Translations under genes and position numbers: made by a program
The notes under the pieces: model-generated
Seen by the model: the letters and a program-made list of their open reading frames with translations, nothing else
Told to the model about the DNA's origin: nothing
The model's database searches: none
Source of the DNA: Allantophomopsis cytisporea
Lineage: Eukaryota > Ascomycota > Leotiomycetes > Phacidiales > Phacidiaceae
Assembly: GCA_024752435.1 (NCBI GenBank)
Contig: CP103020.1
Span: forward strand, 930,001-994,000
Length of the DNA: 64,000 nucleotides
Direction: 5' to 3'
Part shown: positions 1 to 11,329 of the stretch, piece by piece
Layout: every line of letters begins with the position of its first letter
Numbering within the stretch: position 1 is the first letter of the stretch

Positions 1-8
1 GCACTTAC

Positions 9-633
9 CGTCAGGGTCATCCTCTAGTGAGCCATCCAAGCCTTGTGCAAAGTCATCTTCGTCACTCTCGGCTACAAGCCGGCGGCGACTCGACGTATTT
101 CTATTTGACTTTTTGGCTGGGAAAACGACATCATCATCATCTTCGTCGTCGTCAGATTCAGCATAACTGATGATCTTCTTGGCCTTTGTCGAATCAGCAT
201 CAACAAGTCTATGTTGGGAATCATGATAACTGACCTTTCGTGACGGACTGCTGAAGGCAACCCCATGAGTATCCTGCTTTCCATGATTCTTAGCGGGTGT
301 GCCTGGCGATGGTAGACCGAATTCTTCTACCTCATCTGTTGCAGCATTTTCCGGCGAGCTTGGAGCTGCGGCATCACTACTCGGCAGCGGCGTCAAATTT
401 CTTGCAGTTTTCTTGAATGTTGGCTGTTTAGGTGTTGATGCTCCTTGAACCTTTGAGGTACCATTGGCAGGAGACGTATCTTTGACGGTCTTTGTCGCTG
501 ATCCATTACTGATTGCTGGTCCCTTCGAAAAAAAGCCCAGAATAGACGATTGATTCTTTGCCGAAGAGCCCTGCTTTTTCAAGGCTGGCGGAGGACGAGA
601 GGGTGTGGCAATTGTACCGTTACTCTTGACCAT
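9..633 (-). CDS. msh6: DNA mismatch repair protein MSH6, first exon (partial)
   Basis: This is the first exon of the MutS homologue Msh6, which pairs with Msh2 to recognise base mismatches in the nucleus. Translation starts at the ATG at 633. Residues about 28-35 read QSSILGFF, a canonical PCNA-interacting (PIP) box, followed by a disordered Ser/Thr/Pro-rich stretch and then acidic runs (ESDDDEDDDD). This layout is typical of the Msh6 N-terminus. The exon is 625 nt, or 208 codons plus one base, and ends at a GTAAGT donor at positions 8-3. The MutS core and ATPase domains therefore lie outside the window to the left. Identification rests on the PIP box and acidic tail layout only, so another PIP-box protein is possible but less likely. 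MCB and SCB-like sites lie about 110-150 nt upstream. Confidence 0.8.
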
Positions 634-741
634 GATGAGGGTACTAGAAGAGAGAAGCCTAGTTGATAACAAATTACTCCAACTAGTTTATTGAGGATGT
701 TGAGTGAAACTGGAATCTCGGCATATGTTATAGTTGAGGTG

Positions 742-747
742 ACGCGT
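742..747. promoter_or_regulatory. MCB-like element (ACGCGT) upstream of msh6
   Basis: The exact hexamer ACGCGT lies 109 nt upstream of the msh6 ATG. In budding yeast ACGCGT is the MluI cell-cycle box bound by MBF, and MSH6 is among its G1/S targets. That the same control applies here is inference. Confidence 0.45.
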
Positions 748-768
748 CTGATTCGTGATTCTGGGGAA

Positions 769-780
769 CGCGCTTTCGCG
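769..780. promoter_or_regulatory. SCB-like / near-palindromic CGCG element upstream of msh6
   Basis: The sequence CGCGCTTTCGCG holds a reverse-strand CGCGAAA (774-780), which matches the SCB core CRCGAAA recognised by Swi4-type factors. It sits 27 nt beyond the ACGCGT box, so the two would form one G1/S-type module. Confidence 0.4.
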
Positions 781-1483
781 TATATTAACTTTAGCATAAC
801 GGCTCATAGCGAACTCCAATCATTGAAGGATGACAAGATTGGAAATATGAATATATTTTTTACTGGTATTTCGAACACGTTTTATCATGATCGGAGCCTG
901 TACAACATTCGAGTCTATCATTTTCTACTTATAAGGATGTATTTCTTTGCTGAAAAAACCCCCCTGAAATCAAAATTGCACAATTAGGAGTAGAGAATAT
1001 TTGTATATGTTTATTGACTTTCCAACGCAATATTATACTCCGTCGTCTAATAAATGTTATGGGCTTTCTGAGCGCCAGAGGAGCAACATAATAAATATCA
1101 TGCATGTGAATTTGGTAAGGATAACGCAAGATAATCATATATCAATAGTAATTTATATGTAAATTGGTATTTTATGTGGCCTAAACTAGCTGTTCAAAGC
1201 AGAGAGTAACTAAGTCATTTTCGTTTCCATGGATTCACTCTTGAATGACCATAGAAATAGACACTGTTGTTAATACAAGGAGATTTTACAATATCGATCT
1301 CATCAATGTTTCAATAACAACTAAAAGACGTCCCGCCTAGTTTGAGTCATTCCTTCCACAAATAGCAAAAAAGAGGGGAATGTGTGTAATTTATCGACAG
1401 AAGCTAGCCATAGTATTAACAGCAAGAAACTTGTAAAGTCGTGCCACAGTACTAGTTCGGATTCTATGAATGTCAAGCCTTTA

Positions 1484-2782
1484 TTATCTTCCAGAATTTC
1501 CATACCAGAAACGCTCTCGCTCCTCCCGCCGATAACCATCTCTTTCCGAGTTTATTTGCAATGCTCGACGATCACTACGCCTGATTCTCCTCCACTCAGT
1601 TCCTGTTGGTTGATCGCCCTGCCTGGAGTCGACCTTCTTAGCTCGATTATCTCGGTCTGAGGATGAAGACATATGTTTCCTAGCAGTGCTGTCCATTTTG
1701 CTTGAGATAGCCTGGATTGGTGAGGTTAGAGCGGGTTGATGCGTCATGGCTGATGTAAGTTGGGGATATGCGGAGTAGCCCACTTCATCTACGAACTTGA
1801 CTATCCGTTGGCCCATAGGCTGTCCATCAATGAGATGAGTTTTATGAACTTGGTGTTTCCTCATAAGGCTTCCCATATTCGTTACTGAGCTTCTGCTACT
1901 GACCGTCCGAAGGCTAGAGATGGATGGGGAGTGATCGAATGCAAGGATCTGTTGTCGTTTAGTTGGCCCTCCTGAAGAAGCTACACGCCGTGTTGAAGGA
2001 TGAGACTTAGTTTCTAGAGTTATCTTGTGGGGTTCCCTAGAATGGTGCCTCTTGGTTTTGATAGGGCATAGTTTCCATCCTGACTCTTCATATCCAGCAT
2101 GTATAAATTGAGATGAGTTGTAGTCAGCTGGCACTTGGTGAGTGTGGCTCCCTGATGGTTGATTTCTTGAAAGGCTCTTGTCACGACCCGTATTAGCAAC
2201 CTTGCGTGCCAATAATCGTGCAGGTCTGTGATGAAGATCTGAATGTTGAACCTCGACTGTTTCAAACCATGTTTCAACGCGGTTTGTTGGACAGGCCTTC
2301 TTCATCACTGAGGGACGCGGTGGACTTGTTTTACCTAACCAAGACTTTGTACTTCTGATTTCCTGATCCTCTCCTCGAGTTGATCCACTTCTACGAAATA
2401 GCGCCGCATATGCTAGATCTTCCTCTCTTGTGTTGCTAGACGGTTTTATACCTTCTTTACTTGCTGATTCGTCGGGTCGAATCTGAGCTTTTAGCTTCTT
2501 CAACCGGCCCACATCGTTAGAAGGTGGATGTCTTGATAGTCCTTCCTTTAGACGTGTTAACTCCTGCTCAATGTCATCGACCAAAGCTGCCAAAAACGAA
2601 GCAGGTATGTTGTAGTATACAGCCAACAGGATAACATGGAGCTTCTCTGTCAGTTCCAGTCGCTTCAGAAAGAAGTCCCCAACTTTTGGCTTGAGGGCTT
2701 TGTACAATTTGTGAAACATGCTGTAGAATTGACGCGTAGTTCTCTTGTTACTGAACTTGAGCTCTTGGCAGTAATAGCACAT
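1484..2782 (-). CDS. hypothetical basic protein
   Basis: This is an uninterrupted 432-codon frame that I cannot assign to a family. The first 75 residues look ordered and helical, with hydrophobic runs such as LHVILLAVYY and an amphipathic segment with DDIEQELTRLKEGL. The rest is low-complexity, rich in Ser, Arg, Lys and His, and ends in a charged tail rich in Arg and Glu. The length and the helical N-terminus favour a real gene. There are no introns inside the frame, but an upstream exon or a different start such as the Met at residue 22 (MFHKLYKAL) cannot be excluded. The basic, disordered tail could suit a nuclear or nucleic-acid-associated protein, but that is only a composition-based guess. 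Confidence 0.5.
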   Translation of the reverse strand: MCYYCQELKFSNKRTTRQFYSMFHKLYKALKPKVGDFFLKRLELTEKLHVILLAVYYNIPASFLAALVDDIEQELTRLKEGLSRHPPSNDVGRLKKLKAQIRPDESASKEGIKPSSNTREEDLAYAALFRRSGSTRGEDQEIRSTKSWLGKTSPPRPSVMKKACPTNRVETWFETVEVQHSDLHHRPARLLARKVANTGRDKSLSRNQPSGSHTHQVPADYNSSQFIHAGYEESGWKLCPIKTKRHHSREPHKITLETKSHPSTRRVASSGGPTKRQQILAFDHSPSISSLRTVSSRSSVTNMGSLMRKHQVHKTHLIDGQPMGQRIVKFVDEVGYSAYPQLTSAMTHQPALTSPIQAISSKMDSTARKHMSSSSDRDNRAKKVDSRQGDQPTGTEWRRIRRSDRRALQINSERDGYRREERERFWYGNSGR

Positions 2783-3656
2783 AACGAACGATGGGCAGTT
2801 ACCAATTTGGAAAGAGAAGACAGGAGCACCAACCTATTAAAGTGACTGACCTGATCAGATTAGGTACTATTGTTAAGAAAATGCTGAAAATGTATATACA
2901 CAATACCATCAGTGTAAATTTTTGCCACCATATGATCGCCAAATATGACAGTCCACGACTTGCTGTACCAATACTCAAATATATTCAACAAAAGGAAATG
3001 GCAATGATTTATCCGCTGAAGATCTCGCATGAATATTTACCCTAAATGATGGCGTTGTTAGTAGCGTACTGCACCACTCCTTAACGAAGTACGGTAGACA
3101 CTATAGGGGGGGTATAATATGACACAAGTAACTTCAAATGAACAAGTCACATACACTGCCATACCGATAGAACTTTTAGTAGGCATTGTAACTTGCGCGC
3201 AATAGCAGATTCGACATCTGAACATGTAGCCATACGTCTTTCATACACTGTTTCACTGCACCTTCACATAGTTCTCATCTCGATTTTCATCCGCATTGTC
3301 GAAATATGCACCCGTATATTCTGTGGAAATTTCCGCAACTGAGTAAAACTATCGAATTCGGGGTACGGGGGCGTATGCAAGTCTCGAGGTTCGGTAATAT
3401 ATTGATTGATCGATCGAAAGGTACCGTGGTCGTCGAGCCTGTACGTTAGATACAATCTCACACACTGCTCGTTCACAATGTCGTCTTCCAAAGCCTGCCG
3501 AACAGATGGAATGGGTGCTTCATTTTAGTTCTTTCTTCAGCTAAATGCCCCCTTGGTCCATACAGCTAATGAAGTTTCATGTTCACATGCCTTCCTTCTG
3601 ACCCGCAACCGACAAACCCCGTACAGCCATTTCGAAGAAATCCCAGAGAAACATGC
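2783..3656. other. intergenic region
   Basis: I see no recognisable gene. A 75-codon minus-strand frame at 3264-3491 has no family features and I do not call it. A 7-nt G run lies near 3110. Confidence 0.4.
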
Positions 3657-4414
3657 TTAGAACTTGTTGAACTGCTTGACAGCCTTGCCAGTTCTTGGAA
3701 GCACACGGAGAACGTTGAAACGGACCTGTGATAATTGTTAGCGACACGTAATATTTACACACCGAGCTAGATATGTAGAGCCTCGAATTCTACATGATTT
3801 CGCATCGCTTTCAAGATGAACGTACGGTCTTGCTCAATGGTCGGCACTGTCCGACGGTAACCTGGTCACCCTCCTCAACACGGAATGCTGGGGAGACGTG
3901 TGCGGCGAGGTTCTTGTGTCTCTTCTCGTATCTGGCGTACTTTGGGATGAAGTGAAGGTATTCACGACGGATGATGAGGGTGCGGTGCATCTTGGTGGAG
4001 ACAACGGTACCGGTCAAGATACGGCCACGGATGGAGACGAGACCAGTGAATGGGCACTTCTTGTCTGTAAAAGGAAAGAAGAAGAGGTCAGCATTATGTG
4101 CGCTTCAAATATAACCCTCCGTCTCTGATAATTGCGTAGAACCCAGTCTGCCGCACTCAAGTGAGATGAAGCTGCCGAATTTCTTTGCTCGAATCGCCCA
4201 TTCTGCCATCATTCCAAAGCTGCGAAATCCACATACCAATGTAGGTACCCTCAATGGCGGTCTTTGGGGTTCTGAAACCAAGACCAACGTCCTTGTACCA
4301 TCTACGGCCACCCTTTCCAACTCTGGAGGACTTGGTCTTCGACTTGGCGTTGAGGAAGATGTGAGGTTGCTTCTGGAACGCGCGCTCCGACTGGACGGTA
4401 AGTTCGGTGGCCAT
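3657..4414 (-). CDS. rps11: 40S ribosomal protein S11 (uS17)
   Basis: This is a cytosolic small-subunit ribosomal protein of the uS17 family, which contacts 18S rRNA. Three exons read in frame: 4414-4237, 4064-3826 and 3725-3657, giving 161 residues (the yeast protein is about 156). Introns are 172 nt (GTATGT donor, TTACAG acceptor) and 100 nt (GTACGT donor, CACAG acceptor). Diagnostic segments are the N-terminal ERAFQKQPHIFLN, the GRRWYKDVGLGF block, then KCPFTGLVSIRGRILTG, MHRTLIIRREYLHFIPKY and the C-terminal KAVKQFNKF. The start is the first ATG before the conserved N-terminus. It diverges from the spc7 gene, with 392 bp between the two start codons, so both genes probably share one promoter region. 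Confidence 0.95.
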
Positions 4415-4806
4415 TTTTGCGGATGTTGTTGTCGCAAAGTCCTGGGATTGTCGTGAAGGTGTCGATGGTCGAATTCGAGATTGGCGCTGAATGATCGAAT
4501 TGATCTTGCCGAAAATTGGATTTGTGAGCCCTACTAGAAAATGGCTTAGCCGATTTGGGCGCTCGCGCCGAAAGCCTGTCAGTAGGTCATGTGATCTGGT
4601 GGTTTGCACTTGGCCGCCAATGCTAAGCGAGAGGAACGCGCCCGAGAAATCTGGTGTTGTTTGTTTACCGCGTGCCGCATAGCAACAACGTCACTCTCCC
4701 CCCAAAGTACAGCTGCGCGATATCACAAATTATCATATCCAACAACATATGAGCTTCATAATTTTGCCAAGTTGATCGAAGGGATCCTTAAATCCATTCC
4801 CTAAAA
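4415..4806. promoter_or_regulatory. shared divergent promoter of rps11 and spc7
   Basis: These 392 bp separate two divergent start codons and must hold both 5' leaders. An interrupted palindrome, GGCGC-tc-GCGCC, lies near 4559-4570 and is the most GC-rich spot. No clear TATA box is visible. Confidence 0.6.
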
Positions 4807-7800
4807 ATGGCCTCCCGTGGTGAAGTCACTCTTCCGGCAATTCGTCGTCCAAAGTCTCGCAAGTCGATTGCGCATACACCATCAGTCGACGACAATGTTC
4901 TGGACAAGGAGAATATCACCACTGATTTGGGCTCCTTAACGGCAGGAAAGAGGCATGTCACCAAAGGAGCGCGGCCGGCAAAAAAGTCCAGAAGCAAAAG
5001 CATTGGACCTGGAGGATTGGACTCTCTTAAAGAGGGTTCAGGAAATAGACGGCAGGTTAGGGCTCATGTTTGATAAGTACGAAAAAGAACATGCTGACTT
5101 CTATGATAGTCTATAACAAGCGCGCCGCCACCAAGATCAATCTTGAAGCCAACGATTTCACCTTTGCAGGAAATCCCCGCACGTAGTTCATCGACAAGTA
5201 CACCAAAGAAGACTACCAGACCGTCATCTATCCCTCCAACACCTCCAATTCAGCAACCCCAAGTTCTCATAGACTTCAATTTGACTGAAAAGTCGCCCAA
5301 TAAGCCAGGTACCGCTGTTACTGGCGCCGATCATTTGTCAAATCCGTTCCAAGCCGGCGGAAAGACACCACTTAATGAAACGAGGGTGCTTCTGAGAACC
5401 GAAGAAGAACAACAGGCCACAGTCAGGGAGCGTGAACAAAAGGAGAAGGCAGAGACAGAGAAGGAACTCAAAGCGCGTCGAGAAGCCAGACGAAAGTCCC
5501 TTGCGAATAGAAGAGTTTCCTTCGCCCCTGAGGCTACTTTACATACTTGGGATGTTGTCGAATACAACCAAGATTCGACAACTTCTTCTGCTGCTACAGA
5601 TCTGACACGACGTGCTTCATATGCTTCTAATACAACACCCAACCATCATCACTCAGGGAACCTGAGCTCAGACCCTTCCGAACCTCCATCGACCCCTCCT
5701 CAACAAATTGAAGAAGATGCATCGTTTGCATCACCAGCTCACCAGCGGGACTTACATCAGAAGAAAAGACGACGAAGTTCTGGTATACCACCGATGAATT
5801 TCAATAACCCCGATGACATTGAAGGGCTTTCGTCCAGTCCTTACAGTGAGAGTTCAATCGCCGACGACGACGACGATGATGATGATGATGATGATGGTAA
5901 CCAAGAATTCTCTGAGGACATCGAGGATTCTGAATCCAATGGTAACTCGGATGATGAAGCAACGGTGATGGATATGGACGATGGCGAGACCACGAATATG
6001 TCAATAGCTAGTATGCAATTAGATGACATAGGCACAGGTTCAAGTGCACGCTTGGAAAAAAACCTCCGTCTTGCGGCTGACCAGGCTGGCAATAGAGGCG
6101 CTGGAAACATGGACAAAGATGAAGAGATTGTTGCTTCCTTCCAGCCATGGGCAAAGAAAGGGCTACCTATCCAGCATCTAAGTTCACAGAATGACCAGGA
6201 AAATATTAACCCGTTCTCTCCTGCTTTCAAGGCTGGCGGATCCAATACACGTTCCATGGAAGAAGCCCAGGAGGATGATGCTACCATGGAGATGACACAG
6301 GCAATTGGAGGTATTATTTCCTCAGATCAGGAAGATAGCGAAGAAATGACAATGGATATAACTCAGGCTATTGGTGGGATCCTCTCTAATACAACAGCCA
6401 AGCAACCGGCAGGGCGTCGCTACAGTACTCGCCGTCGCTCATCAGGTGCAGATTCTAGTACAGGGGATGAAACCATGGATCTCACAGTGGCTGTTGGTAG
6501 CATAAAACCCTCTGAAGCGTCTTCAGGCATGGTCGAGAAAGATCCAGAAGGGCACGAGGATATGACTATGGAGTTCACGTCTGTTATTGGTGGAGTTTTG
6601 CCACCAGGTATGAATGGTCGAAATTTTATCAATCCGAGCCGGGCCCCTGTACCACTTTCACGCCAAGATAGCGTTGAATCAGATGGCGGAGACGAGGAAA
6701 TGGATATCACTCTTGCTGTCGGTGGCATCTTACCTGTGCGTGGGGTGCATGAAGCTGAGCCATCTATCGATGAAGATCAGACAGTTGGAATGGACATCAC
6801 AACTGCCATTGGTCAAATATTACCAAGTGAGCTTAACAGTCAATCTCGCAACCAAGCGAGACAATTGATGGAAATGGAAGGCGATGCACCAGATTTGGGC
6901 AGCTCCCCATTCAGGGGTTCTACACCTCGAAGCTCCCCACCAAAATTGTTCAACACCCCTTCTGCTCCAACAGCTTCGGAAAATGAGATTGGTAGCCCAA
7001 GTAGGGCAGCCTTCCGTGGCAAAGGTCTACGTCGTAGTGAGGGAGCGAGTGCATCACCTCTTCCGAAGCTACAAGGAAAGACAGCAACACCTCTAAAAAA
7101 GCCAGCAACACCACCAAAGCAACTTACGCCTCAGCCATTACGTCCAACAACCCCTGGCAAGACACCGCCCTCCAAGAATGTGATGATGCGCAGTGCCTCA
7201 CCCAAGCGTCTTTTTGCTCAAGAGATCTCGGCCTCAACCTCTACTCCGAAGCTTGTAACTCCGAGAACGATCTCTTCCTCAAACAAGCTGTTCAAGAAAG
7301 ACACTAGAACTGGAGCCGCGACACCAAATATCATTCTGACCCCACAGCGACGCCGAATCTCCGGTCTTGGAATTGACAAGACCGGACTCGGATCTCCTCG
7401 AGTTGCTGCACTGTTAGACAGGCGTGTATCTATTGGAGACAAGGCTCAGCCATTTACTAGCAGCCAGCCTGATGAGATGCACGGAGTTCATTTTGAGGAC
7501 CCTCGCATTTTGGAAGATGAGGTTGATAAAGAAAGGATTGAGGAAGAAAGTCGGGAGAATGGGCGAAAGATCCTAGAACGTGAAGTCGATCAACCGCAAG
7601 ATGAGAATGACGCAACAGTCAACCTCAAGGAGATGATTGAAAGCCTCTCGCCCAAGAAGAAACCACTGAAAGGTCGTAAGAGTCTACACGTCGGAGCTGC
7701 TAAAGGTATACTTGGGAAACGCCCTTCTGAGTTGGACGATGAAGATGATGAGGAGCAAGATGGTATCAAACGCTTAAAAGGACATCAAGGAAGTCCAGTC

Positions 7801-9638
7801 AAGAACGTTAAACTCCAAGGCCCACCATCCAAAGCTGAGACTACTGGACGTAATGCGAGAGCAGCGACTCGTAAGCCTGAAGACGCGAGCGAGTCCAATG
7901 TCACCCCAACTGCTGGTACCTCGCCTTCAAAGTTGGCTCTCTACACCACTCCACATGGACAGGGCCGCTTCAGAGACGCGGAAGTCAATTCCAACGAACA
8001 GAACATGATACCCTTCGAACCAAAGGTGATCAATGAAGTGCAAGATATAAAGATCAATGATGAGGATGACCGTGTTCACCTTCAGGATTTCTTGAACATG
8101 ACTAGCATTCGCTTTATGGAACTCACGACCACCAAACGTCGACATACAGTGGCGCCAAATGCACACAACAATGGTGCTGATGCCAAGGTTGTCAATGCAG
8201 ATGAAGATGGCGGTCTTGAAAGTTGCGTTGTAGCCGGTGTATGTACGGTGCCAATGCTGGAGTTGTATCAGCATTCCTGCCGGGAGCTCAAGAAGTACAT
8301 ATCTGAGGGGCGTAGCGTTGTCCGCGAGATCGAGACAGAAACGTTTGAAGAGAATCCGCCGCTGTTCCGCGAATATATCTCGGCAACGCCTGACATGAAA
8401 ATCTACATGGACAATCAGTTCAAGAATGTCAAGACACATGCAAGGCTGCTGAGTAAGGGAATGTGGTATGAATGGCGTATGAAATTACTTGATGGCCTTA
8501 GGGACGGGCTCGACAAAATAAGTGATGAAATGGCAATCGATTACGAAGTACTACAGAGACGACAAGAGCTTCTTGATTCTGCATTACCTGGTCTGGTACA
8601 GCATAACAGTCAATTAGAGCAGGTGGAAGCTGATCTTCAGGCTTCAGCCGAAGAACTCGCCAGCTGCGATCAAGCTGCTTTGAGTGACAGCCGACAGGCG
8701 TTAGTAGCTATAGATGCAGAAGTTGACTCGAAACAACGACTCCTTGCAAAGCTCCAGGCACAGCTTCAGGAGACTGAGCTAGGTATTGAAGCAACTGTCA
8801 CCAAGAGGCATGATTTTCAACAAGACATCAAAGAGGCTGAGAAGGTCAGAGAAGAGTGCCGTGGATGGACAACGAAAGAGATTACCCTATTAAAATGTAA
8901 GTCAAGGAGATTTCACAACGTTTGTGGTGAAATTTTACTAATTATACCACAGCCAAGGTTGAGGCTCTGGAAGCTGAATACGGATGGACTATCACCGGTG
9001 TATCTGGTACAACAACATCGATGACGTATCATCGAGAGATCGAATTAGTGTTTGATGCGTCAACCTTTATAGCCAATGGGTCAAGAAAGCCGATGGAAGC
9101 TATCCAAAACTCACGCATCGATCTCTGGTACATTGCTTCCAGTCGCGATGTGGACCCAGAGCCTTTGACCCCCGAAAAAGACTTCTTTCTACAAAACATT
9201 CGCGATCACATCCGTGGGCTGCCGCAAGCACAAACGCCCATCAAAGTTCTGCTCAACTCCGTTAGCGATGCCTGGAATAGAGCAAGCGTTGTTGTTAGTG
9301 ATATTTGCTCCCTCAAACTCAACTATCCAACAGAGACTACAAAGACCTCCGACAGCAGTATTGTGGTAAAATCCGGGATACTTCTCAAGTCGCTGGCTAC
9401 TAAGGTGGAAATGGTTTTCGACCTCAATATGCACAGCACAAGCAGTGGCATTGACATTCTTCTTGGCCCATCAGCCCATGTTGTATATGGGCAGAGCTTC
9501 AATGAGCCCAAGATGAAGGAGTATATGCTTAGCAAGGTTGGAAGCTGTATCGCTGATAACCGCGATGGTGATATGTGTAGCTGGGATACTGCTGTGGCAG
9601 ATCTGACAGAGAAGCTCCTAGCTCGTGGCAGGAGGTAA
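4807..9638 (+). CDS. spc7: kinetochore scaffold protein Spc7/KNL1
   Basis: This KMN-network subunit links the Mis12 complex to the spindle checkpoint and to PP1 phosphatase at kinetochores. There are three exons: 4807-5055, 5110-8896 and 8953-9638, coding for 1,573 residues. Both PP1 docking motifs are visible: SILK at residues 93-96, just after the first splice junction, and RVSF at 218-221. An Asp run follows (nt about 5863-5895). At residues about 470-655 lie six MELT-type repeats of the form MDITxAIGGIL, the sites that Mps1 phosphorylates to recruit Bub3-Bub1. Residues about 1220-1345 are predicted coiled coil by composition. The C-terminus from about 1347 is the Mis12-binding RWD region, opening with EAEYGWTITG. 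The first intron (54 nt) uses a GTTAGG donor; the second uses GTAAGT. The gene converges on the melanin reductase gene. Confidence 0.93.
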
Positions 9639-10080
9639 TAGATGGTGTATGGTATGATTTGTTATATTGGTTTGGATGGATGTATATCTTCTGTGAATAG
9701 GGGGTGTTGGGTGTTCCCGGTGTTCCCGGTGTCTATGTATTGTTCAGATTTGGGTTTTTGGCGTTGTAGTTCGATCAGCAGAGCATCGTGAGCGATATTT
9801 ATGTTATTACCTCACAAGCCTTCTTGATATTACGTAACTTGCAGTAAACTTGCCCTCTCTACTTTGCCTTGGAAAGGAAGCTAGGGTTTTCAAGTAATTT
9901 CAAGAGTTGGGGGTAATAGTACTGCAATACTGAATATAACAAATCACACATGCATGCTTTAACAGTTGATCGAATGGCTCGTTACTTGTGGTCTTTTAAC
10001 AATATCTGGATTGATTGACTACCCTTCAACCTCTATTCATGCGCAACCTAGACCAAATGCCCAACCATAACCATAAACCC
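9639..10080. other. convergent 3' intergenic region
   Basis: This 442-bp spacer lies between the tail-to-tail spc7 and melanin reductase genes. It carries a short tandem duplication of GTGTTCCCG at 9711-9728 and no coding signal. Confidence 0.5.
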
Positions 10081-10990
10081 TTACATGCAAGCTCCACCGT
10101 CGATACCAATGACCTTGCCGTTGACCCACTCGCCGTCTTGACTCGCAAGGAAGCAAACAACACGAGCAATATCGATTGGAAGACCCACACGGTGGAGCGG
10201 ACTCCATGTGGCAGCGTACTCATCAACCTCGTCGTCGTTAAGGTTCTCTCCATTGGGAATGTACTCTCTGCACACCTTGTGGTACATATCTGTCTTAATT
10301 CCACCTGGAGCGATGCAGTTGACGGTGATCTTCTTGTCACCCATATCGATGGCCATACAGCGAACAAATGTCTCGATGGCACCCTTGCTACCGGAGTAGA
10401 CAGTGTGCTTTGGAACACCCTTAGCCTGACCTGTAATGCTGCCCATCATGATCAAACGACCACCAACAGAAAGATGCTTATAGGCCTCACGAGCAACGAA
10501 GAATTGTCCACGAGTGTTGATGTTCATGACACGATCGTACTCCTCCTCGGTGACATCCTTAACATGTCCGAAGGTTACGACACCAGAGTTAGAGGCAACA
10601 ATGTTGAGCTCTCCAAAATGGGCGACAGCTTGGTCGAAGAGGGAGATAATCTCGCTGACAATGGAGACGTTTGCCTTGATGGCAACAGCTTCACTGCCAG
10701 ACTTCTTGATCGCGGCAACGACTTCCTCGGCGGCTTCGGAGCTGTTTGCGTAGTTTACAACGACCTTGGCTCCACGGCGACCGAGCTCAAGGGCCATTTC
10801 TCTACCGATACCACGACCTTGAAGTAATAATCAGTAAATGGTTACATAGGAATTCTTCACATCAATACATACCCGAACCTGTCACCAAAGCGACCTTGCC
10901 ACGAAGGCTAGCAGCCTCAATTCCAAGAGGGCCACTGACAGTTGCAACACCAACTGGTGTCTCAACTGGGTCTGTTGCAGATGGTGCCAT
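10081..10990 (-). CDS. brn1: 1,3,8-trihydroxynaphthalene (naphthol) reductase, SDR family
   Basis: This NADPH-dependent short-chain dehydrogenase belongs to the DHN-melanin pathway and reduces tetra- or trihydroxynaphthalene to scytalone or vermelone. Two exons, 10990-10873 and 10817-10081, give 284 residues; the 55-nt intron (GTATGT to CAAG) falls inside the cofactor motif. The motif TGSGRGIG is at 37-44. The catalytic triad is Ser166, Tyr180 and Lys184 (YSGSK), matching the Ser164/Tyr178/Lys182 known for the Magnaporthe enzyme. The C-terminus GIDGGACM ends in Met, as I recall for trihydroxynaphthalene rather than tetrahydroxynaphthalene reductases, so substrate preference is a reasoned guess. 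Fungi often carry two such paralogues, so the brn1 symbol is provisional. No polyketide synthase or scytalone dehydratase gene lies in the window. Confidence 0.88.
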
Positions 10991-11100
10991 TGTGAATGCT
11001 ATGTGCTAACGATTGTCTTTGGATTGGTTGCAGATGAAGAAGATGTGATGATAGTTTGAATTGAAGAATAGAGAATACCATAGCCTACTTCATGTTCATC

Positions 11101-11106
11101 TATATA
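11101..11106 (-). promoter_or_regulatory. candidate TATA box of the naphthol reductase gene
   Basis: TATATA, read as GTATATAG on the minus strand, lies 111 nt upstream of the reductase ATG, a plausible core-promoter distance. Confidence 0.35.
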
Positions 11107-11133
11107 CTAACACTGTATTGCGAAAATGCAGTA

Positions 11134-11143
11134 TGGACGTCCA
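11134..11143. promoter_or_regulatory. GGACGTCC palindrome 1
   Basis: TGGACGTCCA is a perfect 10-bp palindrome 144 nt upstream of the reductase start. It contains GACGTC, the core bound by many bZIP factors. Confidence 0.4.
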
Positions 11144-11329
11144 CAAGTTCGCCATGAAGTCCAGAATGTCCATGGTCCGATATCATTTCAAAGCGTTATC
11201 CGTAGACCGACAACACCAGTGACCTCTCTTCAGTCATGACTCCACATGTATAGGACGGAAGTCCAAAGGACTGGCAAGGAAGTTTGGAAGTCGTAACAGT
11301 TTCTGAGGATATCTTAGGACATCTGATAC

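Larger units (their letters stand above)
634..1483. other. intergenic region, msh6 promoter side
   Basis: This stretch holds the two cell-cycle-like boxes described separately and is otherwise AT-rich. The short open frames in it show no recognisable protein features. Confidence 0.5.

Noticed and set aside
7927..8439. 170-codon minus-strand open frame
   Set aside because: It lies inside the spc7 coding exon on the opposite strand and has no family features.
10015..10827. 270-codon plus-strand open frame
   Set aside because: It is antisense to the naphthol reductase exon, whose minus-strand frame has clear SDR motifs. Strong codon bias there creates the shadow frame.
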